Source of the DNA: Bog-532 sp963805255
GTDB taxonomy: Bacteria > Actinomycetota > Actinomycetes > Streptosporangiales > Streptosporangiaceae
NCBI GenBank assembly: GCA_963805255.1
Contig: CAWDTK010000023.1
Span: 1-64,000, forward strand
Reading direction: 5' to 3'
Length of the DNA stretch: 64,000 bases
Part shown: positions 37,201 through 44,968 of the stretch, piece by piece
Layout of the letters: the number at the start of each line of letters is the position of its first letter
Numbering within the stretch: position 1 is the first letter of the stretch
The notes under the pieces: model-generated
Seen by the model: only the letters and a program-made list of their open reading frames with translations
Database searches by the model: none
Told to the model about the DNA's origin: nothing
Made by a program: the position numbers and the translations under genes

Positions 37201-37683
37201 CATCAGCAGCGCCGCCGGCTCCACGACGAGAGCGCGGGCGAAGCCGACGCGCTGGCGCATTCCGCCCGACAGTTCCTTGGGGTAGGCCGACTTATAGCCG
37301 TCCAGGCCCACCAGGTCGATCGCACGCAGCGCCCGCTCGGACCGCTGTGCTGGAGCCACCCCCCGCGCCTCCAGGCCGATCTCGACATTCTGCTGCACCG
37401 TGAGCCACGGCAGCAGCGCGAACGTCTGGAACACCATGGTGGTGTCCCGGTTGCAGCCCGCCAGCCGCTTCCCGCGGAACAGCACCTCGCCGTTGGTGGG
37501 CGCCATCAGGCCGGCGATGCACCGCAGCAGGGTTGACTTGCCGCTGCCGCTGCGGCCGAGCAGCGCGACGAACTCGCCCTCTTCCACGTCCAGCGTGATG
37601 CCGTCGAGCACGGGCACCTGGCGGCCATCCGGGCCGGAGAATGATTTGCTCAATGACCGGACGCTGATCAGCGGGCCGCTCAT
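34255..37683 (-). CDS. ABC transporter ATPase fused to two tandem KdpD-type sensor modules
   Basis: 1,142 residues from ATG 37683. Residues ~1-255: NitT/TauT-type ABC ATPase with LLGRSGSGKSTLLRCIAG, signature LSGGMRQRVGFARALV, Walker B ALLMDEPFSALD and the VTHNIEEAVLLADR switch. ~285-430: AAA-associated C-terminal domain (LGLEVDDLLPLVDALVLLGF; DGNLPAGFFTDILRTHVGED). ~445-800: KdpD module 1 with intact Walker A GAAPGSGKTFTM, STVDVCDLER and RLGHGNIYPPGQAHEALGGL, then a UspA-like domain. ~810-1142: module 2 with decayed Walker A GYAVGCGITTAM, but VVATVHLDSL retained, then another UspA-like domain. No kinase. The start overlaps the permease stop (ATGA). KdpD/Usp modules bind ATP, partner proteins or c-di-AMP, so transport may be gated by a K+/osmotic signal; this is inference. 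Confidence 0.9.
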   Translation of the reverse strand: MSGPLISVRSLSKSFSGPDGRQVPVLDGITLDVEEGEFVALLGRSGSGKSTLLRCIAGLMAPTNGEVLFRGKRLAGCNRDTTMVFQTFALLPWLTVQQNVEIGLEARGVAPAQRSERALRAIDLVGLDGYKSAYPKELSGGMRQRVGFARALVVEPAALLMDEPFSALDVLTSENLRGELLELWEGKRFPTKTMVMVTHNIEEAVLLADRILVLGTNPGRIRADMRNPLARPRRRRTPGYEALVDQIYRMMTQRDGVPAATPAEPGGADAGTLGDSPLPQATVDGLSGLAEVLLGRHDGAADLPDLAGNLGLEVDDLLPLVDALVLLGFAELRGERLTLSRGGRIFAGASIQDSKEMFARASLDRAPLVRTIYRALRGSLDGNLPAGFFTDILRTHVGEDEASRQLDVAVNWGRYAELYAYDATRGQIIREEHGTGAALAEAPGPARRGTLHLYLGAAPGSGKTFTMLRDGRALRDRGEDVVAGFAQAHGRPRTAEAMGSLEIVPARRVSGGGPGVAGDPLGREEMDLDAVLARRPAVVLVDDFGHHARAIESLREAGIDVISTVDVCDLERAAGAVGRITGSPPSARVSGAALAEAGEIRFLDSSPEALRKRLGHGNIYPPGQAHEALGGLFQTANLAELREIGLQVVAETLTAPGTARQRQPLDVLVVVAAPAQAEALVPRGARLARRGNAKCTVLELGLPAGRRPGDGTAAIRAAARDAGAQVIVREGTDTAAAITRAVRETGARHLVMAAPPATLLERWRPSLAERLAGQLPDVHLHITSGLPPGAGGHADGGDSPDGAPAAVRGQARGAVRVYLGYAVGCGITTAMLEEARRRRSRGSDVVVAAVDCRGREGVRAALEGLELIGDGTSIDTGAVLARHPEVACIDDLSAVDVDGDGRFAAARRLSDAGITVVATVHLDSLRDGGRAAGDILDEAAVLALADEIELVDAPPSVLADRVRRGEIIAVAGAGQAMRTDYAPETLGAKREQAFTIVAEHADRRLAAYRGDAVTASGEAHPRILGCAAPTAGMEPLIRRSAALAGQLAGDFLVAVVPPAPPSADLEQVLAGYAALTSQLGGQFAVLKGAPATALAAFAHQHRVTEMLLARDAGAKAGRHRVLLELTRRAGDAEVHVLPAQAN

Positions 37684-39422
37684 GCGAGTGCGTATTTCGA
37701 CTCGGCGATGGCGTACAGCCGCCGCCACAGCAGCGCGTTCAGCCCGGTCACGTAGACGGACATGACCAGGATGCCCGCGATGATCTGGTGGAAGTCGTTA
37801 CGCGCGGTCGCCTGGGTGATATAGCTGCCAAGGCCGCTGGCCGCGAGCACGTGCCCGTTGTAGATGACGATCTCGGCCACGATGGTGGCGTTCCACGCGC
37901 CGCCGGCCGCGGTGATCGCACCGGTGACGTAGGCGGGGAAAACGGCGGGGATGATCATCCGCCGCCAGCGCTCCCAGCCGTGCACGCCGAGGTTGTCCAT
38001 GGCTTCCCGCAGGTCCGACGGCACCGCGCTCGCGCCCGCGATCACGTTGAACAGGATGTACCACTGCGTGCCCAGCGCCATCAGCAGGACGCTGCCGTAA
38101 TTCAGGCTGAGCCCGATGGCCAGGAAGACAGCGATCGCGAACGGGAAGATGAAGTTCGCGGGGAAGCTGGCGAGCACCTGCACGACCGGCTGCATGTACT
38201 GGGCGACCCTGGGGTTGAAGCCGATCCACACGCCGGCCGGAACCCAGATCACCGACGCCACCGCGACCACCACGGCGACCCGCAGGAACGTCAGGAAACC
38301 GAGGCCGAACGCGTGCCCGAAGATGCCGAGGCCCTGCTGCCCCGCGGCGATATAGGCAAGCATGCTGTACAGGCCGTAGCCGAGCGCAGCGATGACCACC
38401 GCGGCGAAGGCCGTGTCACCGGCCCGCCGCCGCGCCGCGTGGCCGGCCAGGCTGCGGTCATCGACACCGGTGACCGCGCCCATCAGCTGGTTGACCGGCC
38501 GCGCGATGGCACGCCTCCCCCTCCCGGCGAGTCCCGGCCAGCTAGATCGCCGCAATGCGTCAAGGACAACCGAGCGGGGCCTGGCGCTCGCCTCCGTCTG
38601 CTCGAGGCGGAACCGCTCCGCGAACGCCACCAGCGGCCGCCAGAAAACGAAATTGACCGCCAGGATCATGATGATCATGGTGACGATGCCCCAGGCGACG
38701 TGCCCGAGCTGGCCCTGCGCGACGGCCAGGCCGACGTACGAGCCCACCCCCGGCAGCGTGTACCGGTGACCGCCGACGATAATCAGCTCGGACGCGGTGA
38801 GGAAGAACCAGCTGCCGCCGAAGCTCATCATCCCGTTCCACACCAGCCCGATCACCCCGCCGGGCACGTCCACGTTCCAGAACCGCTTCCACCGTGACAG
38901 TCCCATCAGCCGGCTCGCCTCATCCAGCTCGCCGGACTGGGTGACCAGTGAGTGATAGAAGGAGAACGTGATGTTCCACGCCTGGGAGGTGAAGACGGCG
39001 AAGACCGACGCCGCCTCCAGGCCGAGTTCGGATCCGGGGAACAGCGCCAGGAAGAACGTCACCGTCACGGCGAGGAAGCCCAGGACCGGCACGGACTGCA
39101 GGATGTCCAGGGCCGGGATCAGCACACGCCGGGCGCGCCTGCTCCGCGCGGCCGCGTAGGCATAGCCGAGGCTGAACGTGCAGGAGAAGAACAGGGCGAC
39201 GAACATGCGCAGCAGGCTGCGGGCCGCGTAATAGGGCAGCCGGGACGGCGAGGTACTGATCGTGGCCGCCTGGCTGGCGCGGAACGGGACATGGGCGCTC
39301 GCGCCCACCCGGACGATGACGTAGAGCAGCAGGAACACGCCCGCGCCGACGACCGCGTCCACCGGCCGGAACCGCAGCCGCCGCAGCGAGTCCCGGCTGG
39401 GGAAGGTGGGCGTGACCGCCAT
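37680..39422 (-). CDS. ABC transporter permease with two fused permease domains (NitT/TauT type)
   Basis: 580 residues from ATG 39422, behind GGAGCGG. Two homologous BPD_transp_1 halves: the first with RVLIPALDILQSVPVLGFLA and EASRLMGLSRWKRFWNVDVP (EAA loop), the second with MQPVVQVLASFPANFIFPFA and EAMDNLGVHGWERWRRMIIP. Around a dozen hydrophobic helices in total. Both EAA loops, which dock the ATPase, are intact, so one polypeptide can form the whole channel. No periplasmic binding protein gene is nearby. It is translated with the KdpD-fused ATPase through an ATGA overlap. Substrate unknown; relatives import nitrate, sulfonates, bicarbonate or similar anions. Confidence 0.9.
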   Translation of the reverse strand: MAVTPTFPSRDSLRRLRFRPVDAVVGAGVFLLLYVIVRVGASAHVPFRASQAATISTSPSRLPYYAARSLLRMFVALFFSCTFSLGYAYAAARSRRARRVLIPALDILQSVPVLGFLAVTVTFFLALFPGSELGLEAASVFAVFTSQAWNITFSFYHSLVTQSGELDEASRLMGLSRWKRFWNVDVPGGVIGLVWNGMMSFGGSWFFLTASELIIVGGHRYTLPGVGSYVGLAVAQGQLGHVAWGIVTMIIMILAVNFVFWRPLVAFAERFRLEQTEASARPRSVVLDALRRSSWPGLAGRGRRAIARPVNQLMGAVTGVDDRSLAGHAARRRAGDTAFAAVVIAALGYGLYSMLAYIAAGQQGLGIFGHAFGLGFLTFLRVAVVVAVASVIWVPAGVWIGFNPRVAQYMQPVVQVLASFPANFIFPFAIAVFLAIGLSLNYGSVLLMALGTQWYILFNVIAGASAVPSDLREAMDNLGVHGWERWRRMIIPAVFPAYVTGAITAAGGAWNATIVAEIVIYNGHVLAASGLGSYITQATARNDFHQIIAGILVMSVYVTGLNALLWRRLYAIAESKYALA

Positions 39423-39523
39423 ACGGCCGCTCCGATCGGCGCACGATGGTGTGGCACCCATGATGCAGGACGGAGACCAGGATCAGCGCGTCCGCCTCGC
39501 CGCGATACGCCGGACGCGGACGG

Positions 39524-40774
39524 TCAGCCGACGTCGCGGCGCAGCATGTCCTCGTCGGTCTCGCGGCGGATCAGCGGCCAGGCCCGGCCCTCGCGGACGG
39601 CGATGACGGGCGGCCTGCCGAGGTGGTTGTAGTTGGATGCCATGGCGTGGTGGTAGGCGCCAGTGCAGGGGACGGTGAGCAGGTCGCCTGGGCGGATGTC
39701 GGCAGGCAAGCGCGCGTCGGGGACGAGCACGTCTCCGGCCTCGCAGTGCCGGCCGACCACGGTCATCGGCTCGGTCTCCGCAGCGATGCGGGTTCCGGCG
39801 CGCTCGATGTGGTAGCGGCTGCCGTACAGCATGGGCCGCGGGTTGTCGCTCATGCCGCCGTCCACGACGACGAAGGTGCGTGCGCCGTGCTTGACGGTGA
39901 GCACCCGGTACAGCGTCACGCCGGCGGGGCCGGCGATCGCGCGTCCCGGCTCGACGGTGAGGCGTGGCACCGGGATGCCGCGTGCGGCGCATTCCTGCTC
40001 GACGACGCCGATGATCCGGTCGGCGAAGGCGCCGATGTCCAGGCCGTTCTCGCCGGGCCGGTAGGGCACGGCGTGACCGCCGCCGAGGTTCAGCTCAGCC
40101 AGGCCACCGAGCCCGGCCATGAAGGCGATCAGGCGGCGGGCGGCCGCCTCGAAGCCGTCCAGGCCGGTGATCTGCGAGCCGATGTGGCAATGCACGCCCG
40201 CCAGTTCCAGGGAGGGCTGGCGGAGGATGCGGCGGGCAACGTCGGTGGCCGCCCCAGAGGCGATCGACAAGCCGAACTTCTGGTCCTCGGTGCCGGTGGT
40301 CACTGCCCTGTGCACGTGGGCGTCGATTCCCGGAGTGACCCGGACCAGAACCTTCTGCCGGCGGTCGGCCAGCGCCGCAAGCTGCCTGACCTCGTTCAGC
40401 GAGTCAATGACGATCCGGCCGACGCCGTAGTCGAGCGCGGCCGAAAGCTCGTTTGGCGTTTTGCCGTTGCCGTGCAGCAGGATGCGCCCGGCGGGGAAAC
40501 CAGCCGCCCGTGCGACGGCAAGCTCCCCCTCGGAGCAGACGTCCAGCGATAGCCCCTCCTCGGCGATCCAGCGGGCCATCGCGCGGCAGCAGAACGCCTT
40601 GCTGGCGTAGGCGACCTCATGTCCGGCCATGGCCTTGGCGTACTCGCGGCAGCGGACCCGTACATGCTCCTCATCGACCACGTACGCGGGGGTGCCGAAA
40701 CGCTCGGCGATCTCGGTCAGGCAGACACCGCCGACCGACAGCGCCGGCTCCGCGGTGAGCGGCCAGATGTTCAT
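39524..40774 (-). CDS. lysA: Diaminopimelate decarboxylase
   Basis: 416 residues. PLP-dependent conversion of meso-diaminopimelate to lysine, the last step of lysine synthesis. Fold III PLP lysine lies in EVAYASKAFCCRAMARWI; the His of GVHCHIGSQI, the Gly-rich LNLGGGHAVPY, the EPGRAIAGPAGVTLYRV phosphate loop, and the dimer-contributed GRHCEAGDVL cysteine are all seen, as is the active-site Tyr in GAYHHAMASNYNHLGRP. Start ATG 40774 overlaps the Lrp-like stop (TGATG); a longer start would read into that gene. Third gene of a coupled SAV_915-Lrp-lysA operon. Confidence 0.93.
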   Translation of the reverse strand: MNIWPLTAEPALSVGGVCLTEIAERFGTPAYVVDEEHVRVRCREYAKAMAGHEVAYASKAFCCRAMARWIAEEGLSLDVCSEGELAVARAAGFPAGRILLHGNGKTPNELSAALDYGVGRIVIDSLNEVRQLAALADRRQKVLVRVTPGIDAHVHRAVTTGTEDQKFGLSIASGAATDVARRILRQPSLELAGVHCHIGSQITGLDGFEAAARRLIAFMAGLGGLAELNLGGGHAVPYRPGENGLDIGAFADRIIGVVEQECAARGIPVPRLTVEPGRAIAGPAGVTLYRVLTVKHGARTFVVVDGGMSDNPRPMLYGSRYHIERAGTRIAAETEPMTVVGRHCEAGDVLVPDARLPADIRPGDLLTVPCTGAYHHAMASNYNHLGRPPVIAVREGRAWPLIRRETDEDMLRRDVG

Positions 40775-41052
40775 CACGCCTCCAGGCGGACGCGGTGCAG
40801 CACGAGAATGGTGGAGGTGATGCCGCCCGCGTCGCGGAGCTGCGCCACCAGAGCGTTCAGGTCGGCGAGAGTCCGGCAGGAGAGCCGTACCTCGAAGTCG
40901 CAGTCGCCGGCCAGCCGCCACGCCTCCGCGATGCCGGCCTCGGCGCGAAGGTGCGCCTCGAAGCAGTCCGGGTCGACGCCGGGGGTCATCTGCACCCGCA
41001 CCAGCGCGTGCAGCGCGCCCGCATTTCCCGCGGCCCGGGAATCGCGAATCAC
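40774..41052 (-). CDS. Stand-alone Lrp/AsnC ligand-binding (RAM) domain protein
   Basis: 92 residues from GTG 41052, which overlaps the SAV_915 stop by GTGA. Sequence LHALVRVQMTPGVDPDCFEA, AEAGIAEAWRLAGDCDFEVR and CRTLADLNALVAQLRDAGGI is the alpha/beta RAM domain of Lrp/AsnC regulators, which binds amino acids and oligomerises. The DNA-binding helix-turn-helix is absent; upstream sequence in this frame is only antisense of the preceding gene. Its coupling with lysA suggests a lysine or amino-acid sensor acting by protein contact, for instance by mixing with a full-length Lrp. Confidence 0.8.
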   Translation of the reverse strand: MIRDSRAAGNAGALHALVRVQMTPGVDPDCFEAHLRAEAGIAEAWRLAGDCDFEVRLSCRTLADLNALVAQLRDAGGITSTILVLHRVRLEA

Positions 41053-41324
41053 GCCGGCACCGGGACCGGGAGGCTCGCGGTGATGAGGCCCGGGTCTACC
41101 TGGATCCGGGTCACGCCGAGCGGTGCGAGCATCTCTTCCATGGCCTGCTCGCTGATATGTATCCATGGCTGACCTGCTCCCATTACCGCGGCCAGGTTGG
41201 CTTCTGTGGTGAACGCGATCCCCACGCGTTCCCCGGTCGGCAGCCGTCCGCACCGAAGGCAGCAGACCATCCCTGATCCGGTTCGCACCGGCACGACCAT
41301 CCGTTCCGCCGCGCTCATATTCAT
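41049..41324 (-). CDS. SAV_915-family protein
   Basis: 91 residues (start 41324, or 41318). Sequence CLRCGRLPTGERVGIAFTTE, AGQPWIHISEQAMEEMLAPL and GVTRIQVDPGLI matches the small actinobacterial SAV_915 family, whose function is unknown. An internal CCLRC cysteine pair is present. It is first in the operon with the Lrp-like and lysA genes. The ~200 bp upstream show no clear operator. Confidence 0.7.
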   Translation of the reverse strand: MNMSAAERMVVPVRTGSGMVCCLRCGRLPTGERVGIAFTTEANLAAVMGAGQPWIHISEQAMEEMLAPLGVTRIQVDPGLITASLPVPVPA

Positions 41325-41549
41325 TGACGTTAGACCCGGGACCGGTCGGTGCAGGGACGCGCACGCAGAGTCCTAACGGCCCCGGGACCATCCCTAACGA
41401 AAGGCTCACGGCAGCGAGCTGCCGCACTACACACACGGGGATATCGCGGCCGCGTCCGCCCCTTAGGCTTCAGGCTCTGTGCCAGGACCGCGCGGCTCCA
41501 CTGACCTCCCGGTGCGGGGCATGATCGTTCGTCACGAAGGGTGGCACTG

Positions 41550-42094
41550 GTGGTGACAAGAACGGTCAGGTTCGCTGGCGCGCTCACGTTGCTGCTCGCC
41601 GAAGGCTGGAGTGGTACCCGGCCAGCGCGGTCTTCAGCCAGCAGCCCCCCATGACCTCGGCCGCGGCCTCCGCCGGCCAGCTGCAGCTCGGCTTCACCAA
41701 CCCGGCCGCGCCGGCCGAGGACGGCCAGCTGGCCTTCGCCGGCCTACCCGCCCAGGGGGCAAGCGCCAATGAGATCGTCACCTCGCTGCAGCAGGCCAGC
41801 GCGCCGAACGCCATCCCCGACTACGTGCTGCCCGGCGCCAGCGTCGGCTACCGGCCCGGCTACGGCGAGGCCTTCCAGACGACGCCGGACAGCGCCACCG
41901 GCGATCCGGTCAGGTTCGAGGTGGTGATCACCTGCGCTGTCCGGGACGACTACGCCATTTGCGCCTACGCGGTCGGCCCCCAGGTTGACCTCAACCGCGT
42001 GGTGAACCATCCCACGGAGGCCAAGCTCGCCCTGTCGCTGTGGGCCGACCCCGATCTGAACGGCGTCCGGTGGAAAGGCGAAAGCCAGCCCTGA
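41550..42094 (+). pseudogene. Secreted protein gene, collapsed by deletion and frameshift
   Basis: Behind GAAGGG a GTG at 41550 begins a signal-peptide-like VTRTVRFAGALTLLLA. Within a few codons the frame is lost, and another frame carries an open C-terminal region: LEWYPASAVFSQQPPMTSAA, QLQLGFTNPAAPAEDGQLAF, IPDYVLPGASVGYRPGYGEA and VRFEVVITCAVRDDYAICAY, ending at 42094. The mature N-terminal part is missing. The surviving C-terminal domain looks like an extracytoplasmic beta-rich domain; I do not recognise the family. Confidence 0.5.
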
Positions 42095-42138
42095 ATCACC
42101 CCGGCCCGCCGGACCAGCACGCCGGGAAGGCGATCGTG

Positions 42139-42525
42139 TCAGCAGTCGATCAGTTCCGGCCGCTGGTTGAGGATTTGCGACCGTGCGGTGATGAAATCAG
42201 CGTAGGCCCGGGCCGCCTCGGGGCGGAACACGGCGGCGCGGTGGCAGTTCTGGAACGCCAGCCGCACGCCATAGCGCCGCTCGATCGCGCCCCGCATCGC
42301 GTCGCTGGCCATCACCCGCAGCAGTTGCCCGCGGGCCGCTTCGTCCGGCGGCGGTACCTGGTTGTCGGCGAACTCGCCGCCGCTGATGTGCAGGTCCTCG
42401 ATCAGGCCGCTGATCACCTGCCACGCGAACGGCAGGGACGTACGAATGCAGTCGGCGAACGCTGCGTCGTCCACCTCGCCATGGCGGGCCTGCTCTTGCA
42501 GATCCGGCGAAACCGCGAGCGACAT
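42139..42525 (-). CDS. SCO5389-family protein
   Basis: 128 residues from ATG 42525, preceded by GGAAGGA. MSLAVSPDLQEQARHGEVDD, FADCIRTSLPFAWQVISGLI, ISGGEFADNQVPPPDEAARG and VRLAFQNCHRAAVF are hallmarks of the small actinobacterial SCO5389 family, of unknown function. Divergently transcribed from a CooC-like ATPase with a Zur-like palindrome between them. An upstream in-frame start at 42654 would add 43 Arg/Pro-rich residues and is less likely. Confidence 0.8.
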   Translation of the reverse strand: MSLAVSPDLQEQARHGEVDDAAFADCIRTSLPFAWQVISGLIEDLHISGGEFADNQVPPPDEAARGQLLRVMASDAMRGAIERRYGVRLAFQNCHRAAVFRPEAARAYADFITARSQILNQRPELIDC

Positions 42526-42660
42526 GATTGGTCCTTCCGGTCGGCCGCCGTCTTTGCGGCGGGATGCCTGCCTCGTGCGGCCGAGGGCCATGACACCCGG
42601 CCCGCGAAGATGCCGGAACGGGTTGACCAGCGCACGCACAGTTGCCAGACTCATGCTGCA

Positions 42661-42675
42661 TGAAAATGGTATTCA
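42661..42675. promoter_or_regulatory. Zur-like operator between divergent genes
   Basis: TGAAAATGGTATTCA matches the actinobacterial Zur box TGAAAATGATTTTCA at 13 of 15 positions and keeps the TGAA...TTCA dyad. It lies 136 bp before the SCO5389-like start and 113 bp before the CooC-like start, in an AT-rich island that stands out from the surrounding G+C. Zinc-dependent repression of one or both genes is inferred. Confidence 0.5.
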
Positions 42676-42787
42676 TTCCTAGTAGGGTAAGGAAAGTTTC
42701 ACCCCCGGGGAGAGGCCCGGGGAGAGGGCTGACGGCGGGCTCGATACGGGGGCCTCGATGGGGGGCACTGTCGATGCGGGGGGCACT

Positions 42788-43735
42788 GTGAAGGTCGCGT
42801 TCGTGGGCAAGGGCGGCAGCGGCAAGACGACGCTGGCGTCGCTGTTTGTGCGGCATCTGGCCGGCCAGGGACTGCCGGTGGTGGCCATCGACGCCGACAT
42901 CAACCAGCATCTTGGCGAGGCGCTCGGCGCCAGCAGTGATCCGCCGGCGATGGGCGCGCATCTCGCCGAGATCAAGGAGTACCTGCGCGGTGACAACCCG
43001 CGGATCGCCTCGGCCGCGGCGATGGTCAAGACCACCCCGGCGGGCCGGGGTTCCCGGCTGCTGCGGCTCGGCGGGACCGACCCGGTTCATGGCCTGGGCG
43101 TGGGAACGCCGTGCGGGGCGAGGCTGATGGCCACCGGCCCGTTCAGCGGCGACGATCTCGGCGTGTCCTGCTACCACGCCAAGACCGGCGCGGTCGAGCT
43201 GTACCTCAACCACCTCGTCGACGGCCCCGGCGAGTACGTGGTGGTCGACTGCACGGCCGGTGCCGAGTCGTTCGCCTCGGGCATGTTCACCCGGTTCGAC
43301 CTCACCTTCCTGGTCGCCGAACCGACCCGCAGGGGCGTGGGTGTCTACCGGCAGTGGAGCGAGTACGCGGACGGCTACGATGTCGCCCTCGCGGTTGCCG
43401 GCAACAAGGTCCAGCACCAGCAGGACACGGCTTTCCTGCGCGAGCACATCGGCGCCGGCCTGCTTACCTGCTTCGGCCATGAACCTGCGGTCCGGGCCAT
43501 GGAACAGGGCCGCCCGTTCGATCTCGCCAGCCTCGGCGCGGACGCCCGCCAGGCCCTCCGGACGCTGCAGGACGCGGTAGACGCGCAGGTCAAGGACTGG
43601 GCCAGGTTCACCCGGCAGGCGGTGGAATTCCACCTGAAGAACGCCCGCGCGTGGGCGAACGCAGCTGCTGGCGCGGATCTGGCCCTTCAGGTCGACCCTG
43701 GCTTCGCCCTGAGCCCCGAGACCGCCCGCGCCTGA
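42788..43735 (+). CDS. CooC/MinD-type P-loop ATPase
   Basis: 315 residues from GTG 42788 (ATG 42758 possible). Deviant Walker A KVAFVGKGGSGKTTLASLF, switch I region VAIDADINQHLGEALG, and Walker B-like EYVVVDCTAG define the SIMIBI/CooC group, which inserts metals or matures metalloenzymes. A Cys in LGVGTPCGARLMATGP and another in DLGVSCYHAKTG could serve metal handling. Next to a Zur-like box and an SCO5389-type gene it may be a zinc-responsive metal chaperone; this is inference. The leader holds a short direct repeat (GGGGGCACTGT around 42761 and 42779). Confidence 0.75.
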   Translation: MKVAFVGKGGSGKTTLASLFVRHLAGQGLPVVAIDADINQHLGEALGASSDPPAMGAHLAEIKEYLRGDNPRIASAAAMVKTTPAGRGSRLLRLGGTDPVHGLGVGTPCGARLMATGPFSGDDLGVSCYHAKTGAVELYLNHLVDGPGEYVVVDCTAGAESFASGMFTRFDLTFLVAEPTRRGVGVYRQWSEYADGYDVALAVAGNKVQHQQDTAFLREHIGAGLLTCFGHEPAVRAMEQGRPFDLASLGADARQALRTLQDAVDAQVKDWARFTRQAVEFHLKNARAWANAAAGADLALQVDPGFALSPETARA

Positions 43736-43882
43736 CCCGAAGTTCCCCCCGCGTCAGCTGAGACCCCTGTTCACCAGGGGAAACGTGCGTTCCCATGACT
43801 ACGGCAGGCATGCATGTCCCGCACTGAGGCTCTATGACCTGGGCGAACATGCCGGATCCTGCCGGCTTGGGCGAACTTCGGC

Positions 43883-44968
43883 CTAACCAGCCGCGCCGCC
43901 AGCCGGGCCGCGAGCCGCGCCGCGACCGAAGCGCTGGCGCAGCACGGGCAGGACTTCCGCGCCGAGACGGGCGATGTTCTCCCGGGTCCGGGCGGGGTCT
44001 CCGGCGCCTTCCACCATGCACAGCAGATGGCGGATACCGGTGCGCTCGATCGTGGCAGCCATGGAGCCGATACAGTCCGCCGCGGCGCCGACCGGGTGGA
44101 TACCGCACAGCTGGCCGGCGTACGCCTCAGGATCGCGGGCCGGAGGCGGGCTACCGTCCACCGGACGGTAGCCCGCGAGCCCCGGGGCAAGCCAGCGCGG
44201 CAATTCGCGGCGCAGCAGCCGCTGCGCCTGCTCGCGGGTGTCGGCGACGTGGGCCACCACGGCGGCAATGTGCCCGGTGGCCGGCTGGGCTGACGGCGCG
44301 GCCGCCGCGTAGGAGGCGATCATTTCCCGCTTGCCGTCGTCGCCGGCGTGCAGGCCTAGCAGCATCGGCAGGCCGCAGGCGGCGGCCAGCGCCGCCGTCG
44401 CCGGCGACGTGCACGCCACCACCAGCGGCGGATGCGGACGGGTCCGCGGCCCGGGCACCACCGTCACCTCCCGGAACGTGAAAACGGGCCCTGTGCCGCG
44501 GACCCGGTCGCTGGTCAGGGCGGACAGCAGCAGGCCGAGGCCCTCGGCGAAGCCGGACTCATAGCGGCCCACCCCGGTGCCGAACACTTCCAGATCCACC
44601 CACGGGCCGCCACGCCCCACGCCCAGCCAGAACCGCCCGCCCGACACCTGGTCCAGCAGCGCGGCCTGCTCAGCGAGCGCCACCGGATGCTGAGTGGACA
44701 GCACACTCACCGCCGTGCCCACCGCGATGCGCTCCGTCTGCCCGAGTACATAGGCGGCCAGCGTCGCGGCCGAAGGGCAGACGCCGTAGGACATGAAGTG
44801 ATGCTCGGCGAACCACACATCGTCGAACCCGGCGCGCTCCGCCGCGAGAGCTGCCTGCACCGTGGCATCCAGCACATCGCCAGGCGACTGCCCCGGGAAC
44901 TGTGCCGCCAGCAGCAGCACTCCGGCCCGCAGCCCGCCAGTATCCGGCATGGACCTCAGCGCGTTCAC
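43883..44968 (-). CDS. Luciferase-like (LLM class) flavin-dependent monooxygenase
   Basis: 361 residues from GTG 44968, which overlaps the ATP-grasp stop by GTGA; ATG 44950 is the alternative. TIM-barrel monooxygenase using reduced F420 or FMN: AGFDDVWFAEHHFMSYGVCP, TERIAVGTAVSVLSTQHPVA, LDQVSGGRFWLGVGRGGPWV and RPHPPLVVACTSPATAALAA. The C-terminal arm has HLLCMVEGAGDPARTRENIA. It is the last gene of a coupled three-gene operon with a serine hydrolase and an ATP-grasp ligase, suggesting an oxidative tailoring step in a small-molecule or peptide pathway. Confidence 0.87.
   Translation of the reverse strand: MNALRSMPDTGGLRAGVLLLAAQFPGQSPGDVLDATVQAALAAERAGFDDVWFAEHHFMSYGVCPSAATLAAYVLGQTERIAVGTAVSVLSTQHPVALAEQAALLDQVSGGRFWLGVGRGGPWVDLEVFGTGVGRYESGFAEGLGLLLSALTSDRVRGTGPVFTFREVTVVPGPRTRPHPPLVVACTSPATAALAAACGLPMLLGLHAGDDGKREMIASYAAAAPSAQPATGHIAAVVAHVADTREQAQRLLRRELPRWLAPGLAGYRPVDGSPPPARDPEAYAGQLCGIHPVGAAADCIGSMAATIERTGIRHLLCMVEGAGDPARTRENIARLGAEVLPVLRQRFGRGAARGPAGGAAG

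Noticed and set aside
35341..37536. A 731-codon plus-strand frame over the ABC-KdpD gene
   Set aside because: Antisense shadow without any recognisable domain; the minus-strand protein has complete ABC and KdpD motifs.
40774..41436. Full-length Lrp regulator of 220 residues
   Set aside because: The N-terminal 128 residues are in the overlap with the SAV_915 gene in another frame and contain no helix-turn-helix; the GTGA overlap supports a 92-residue protein.
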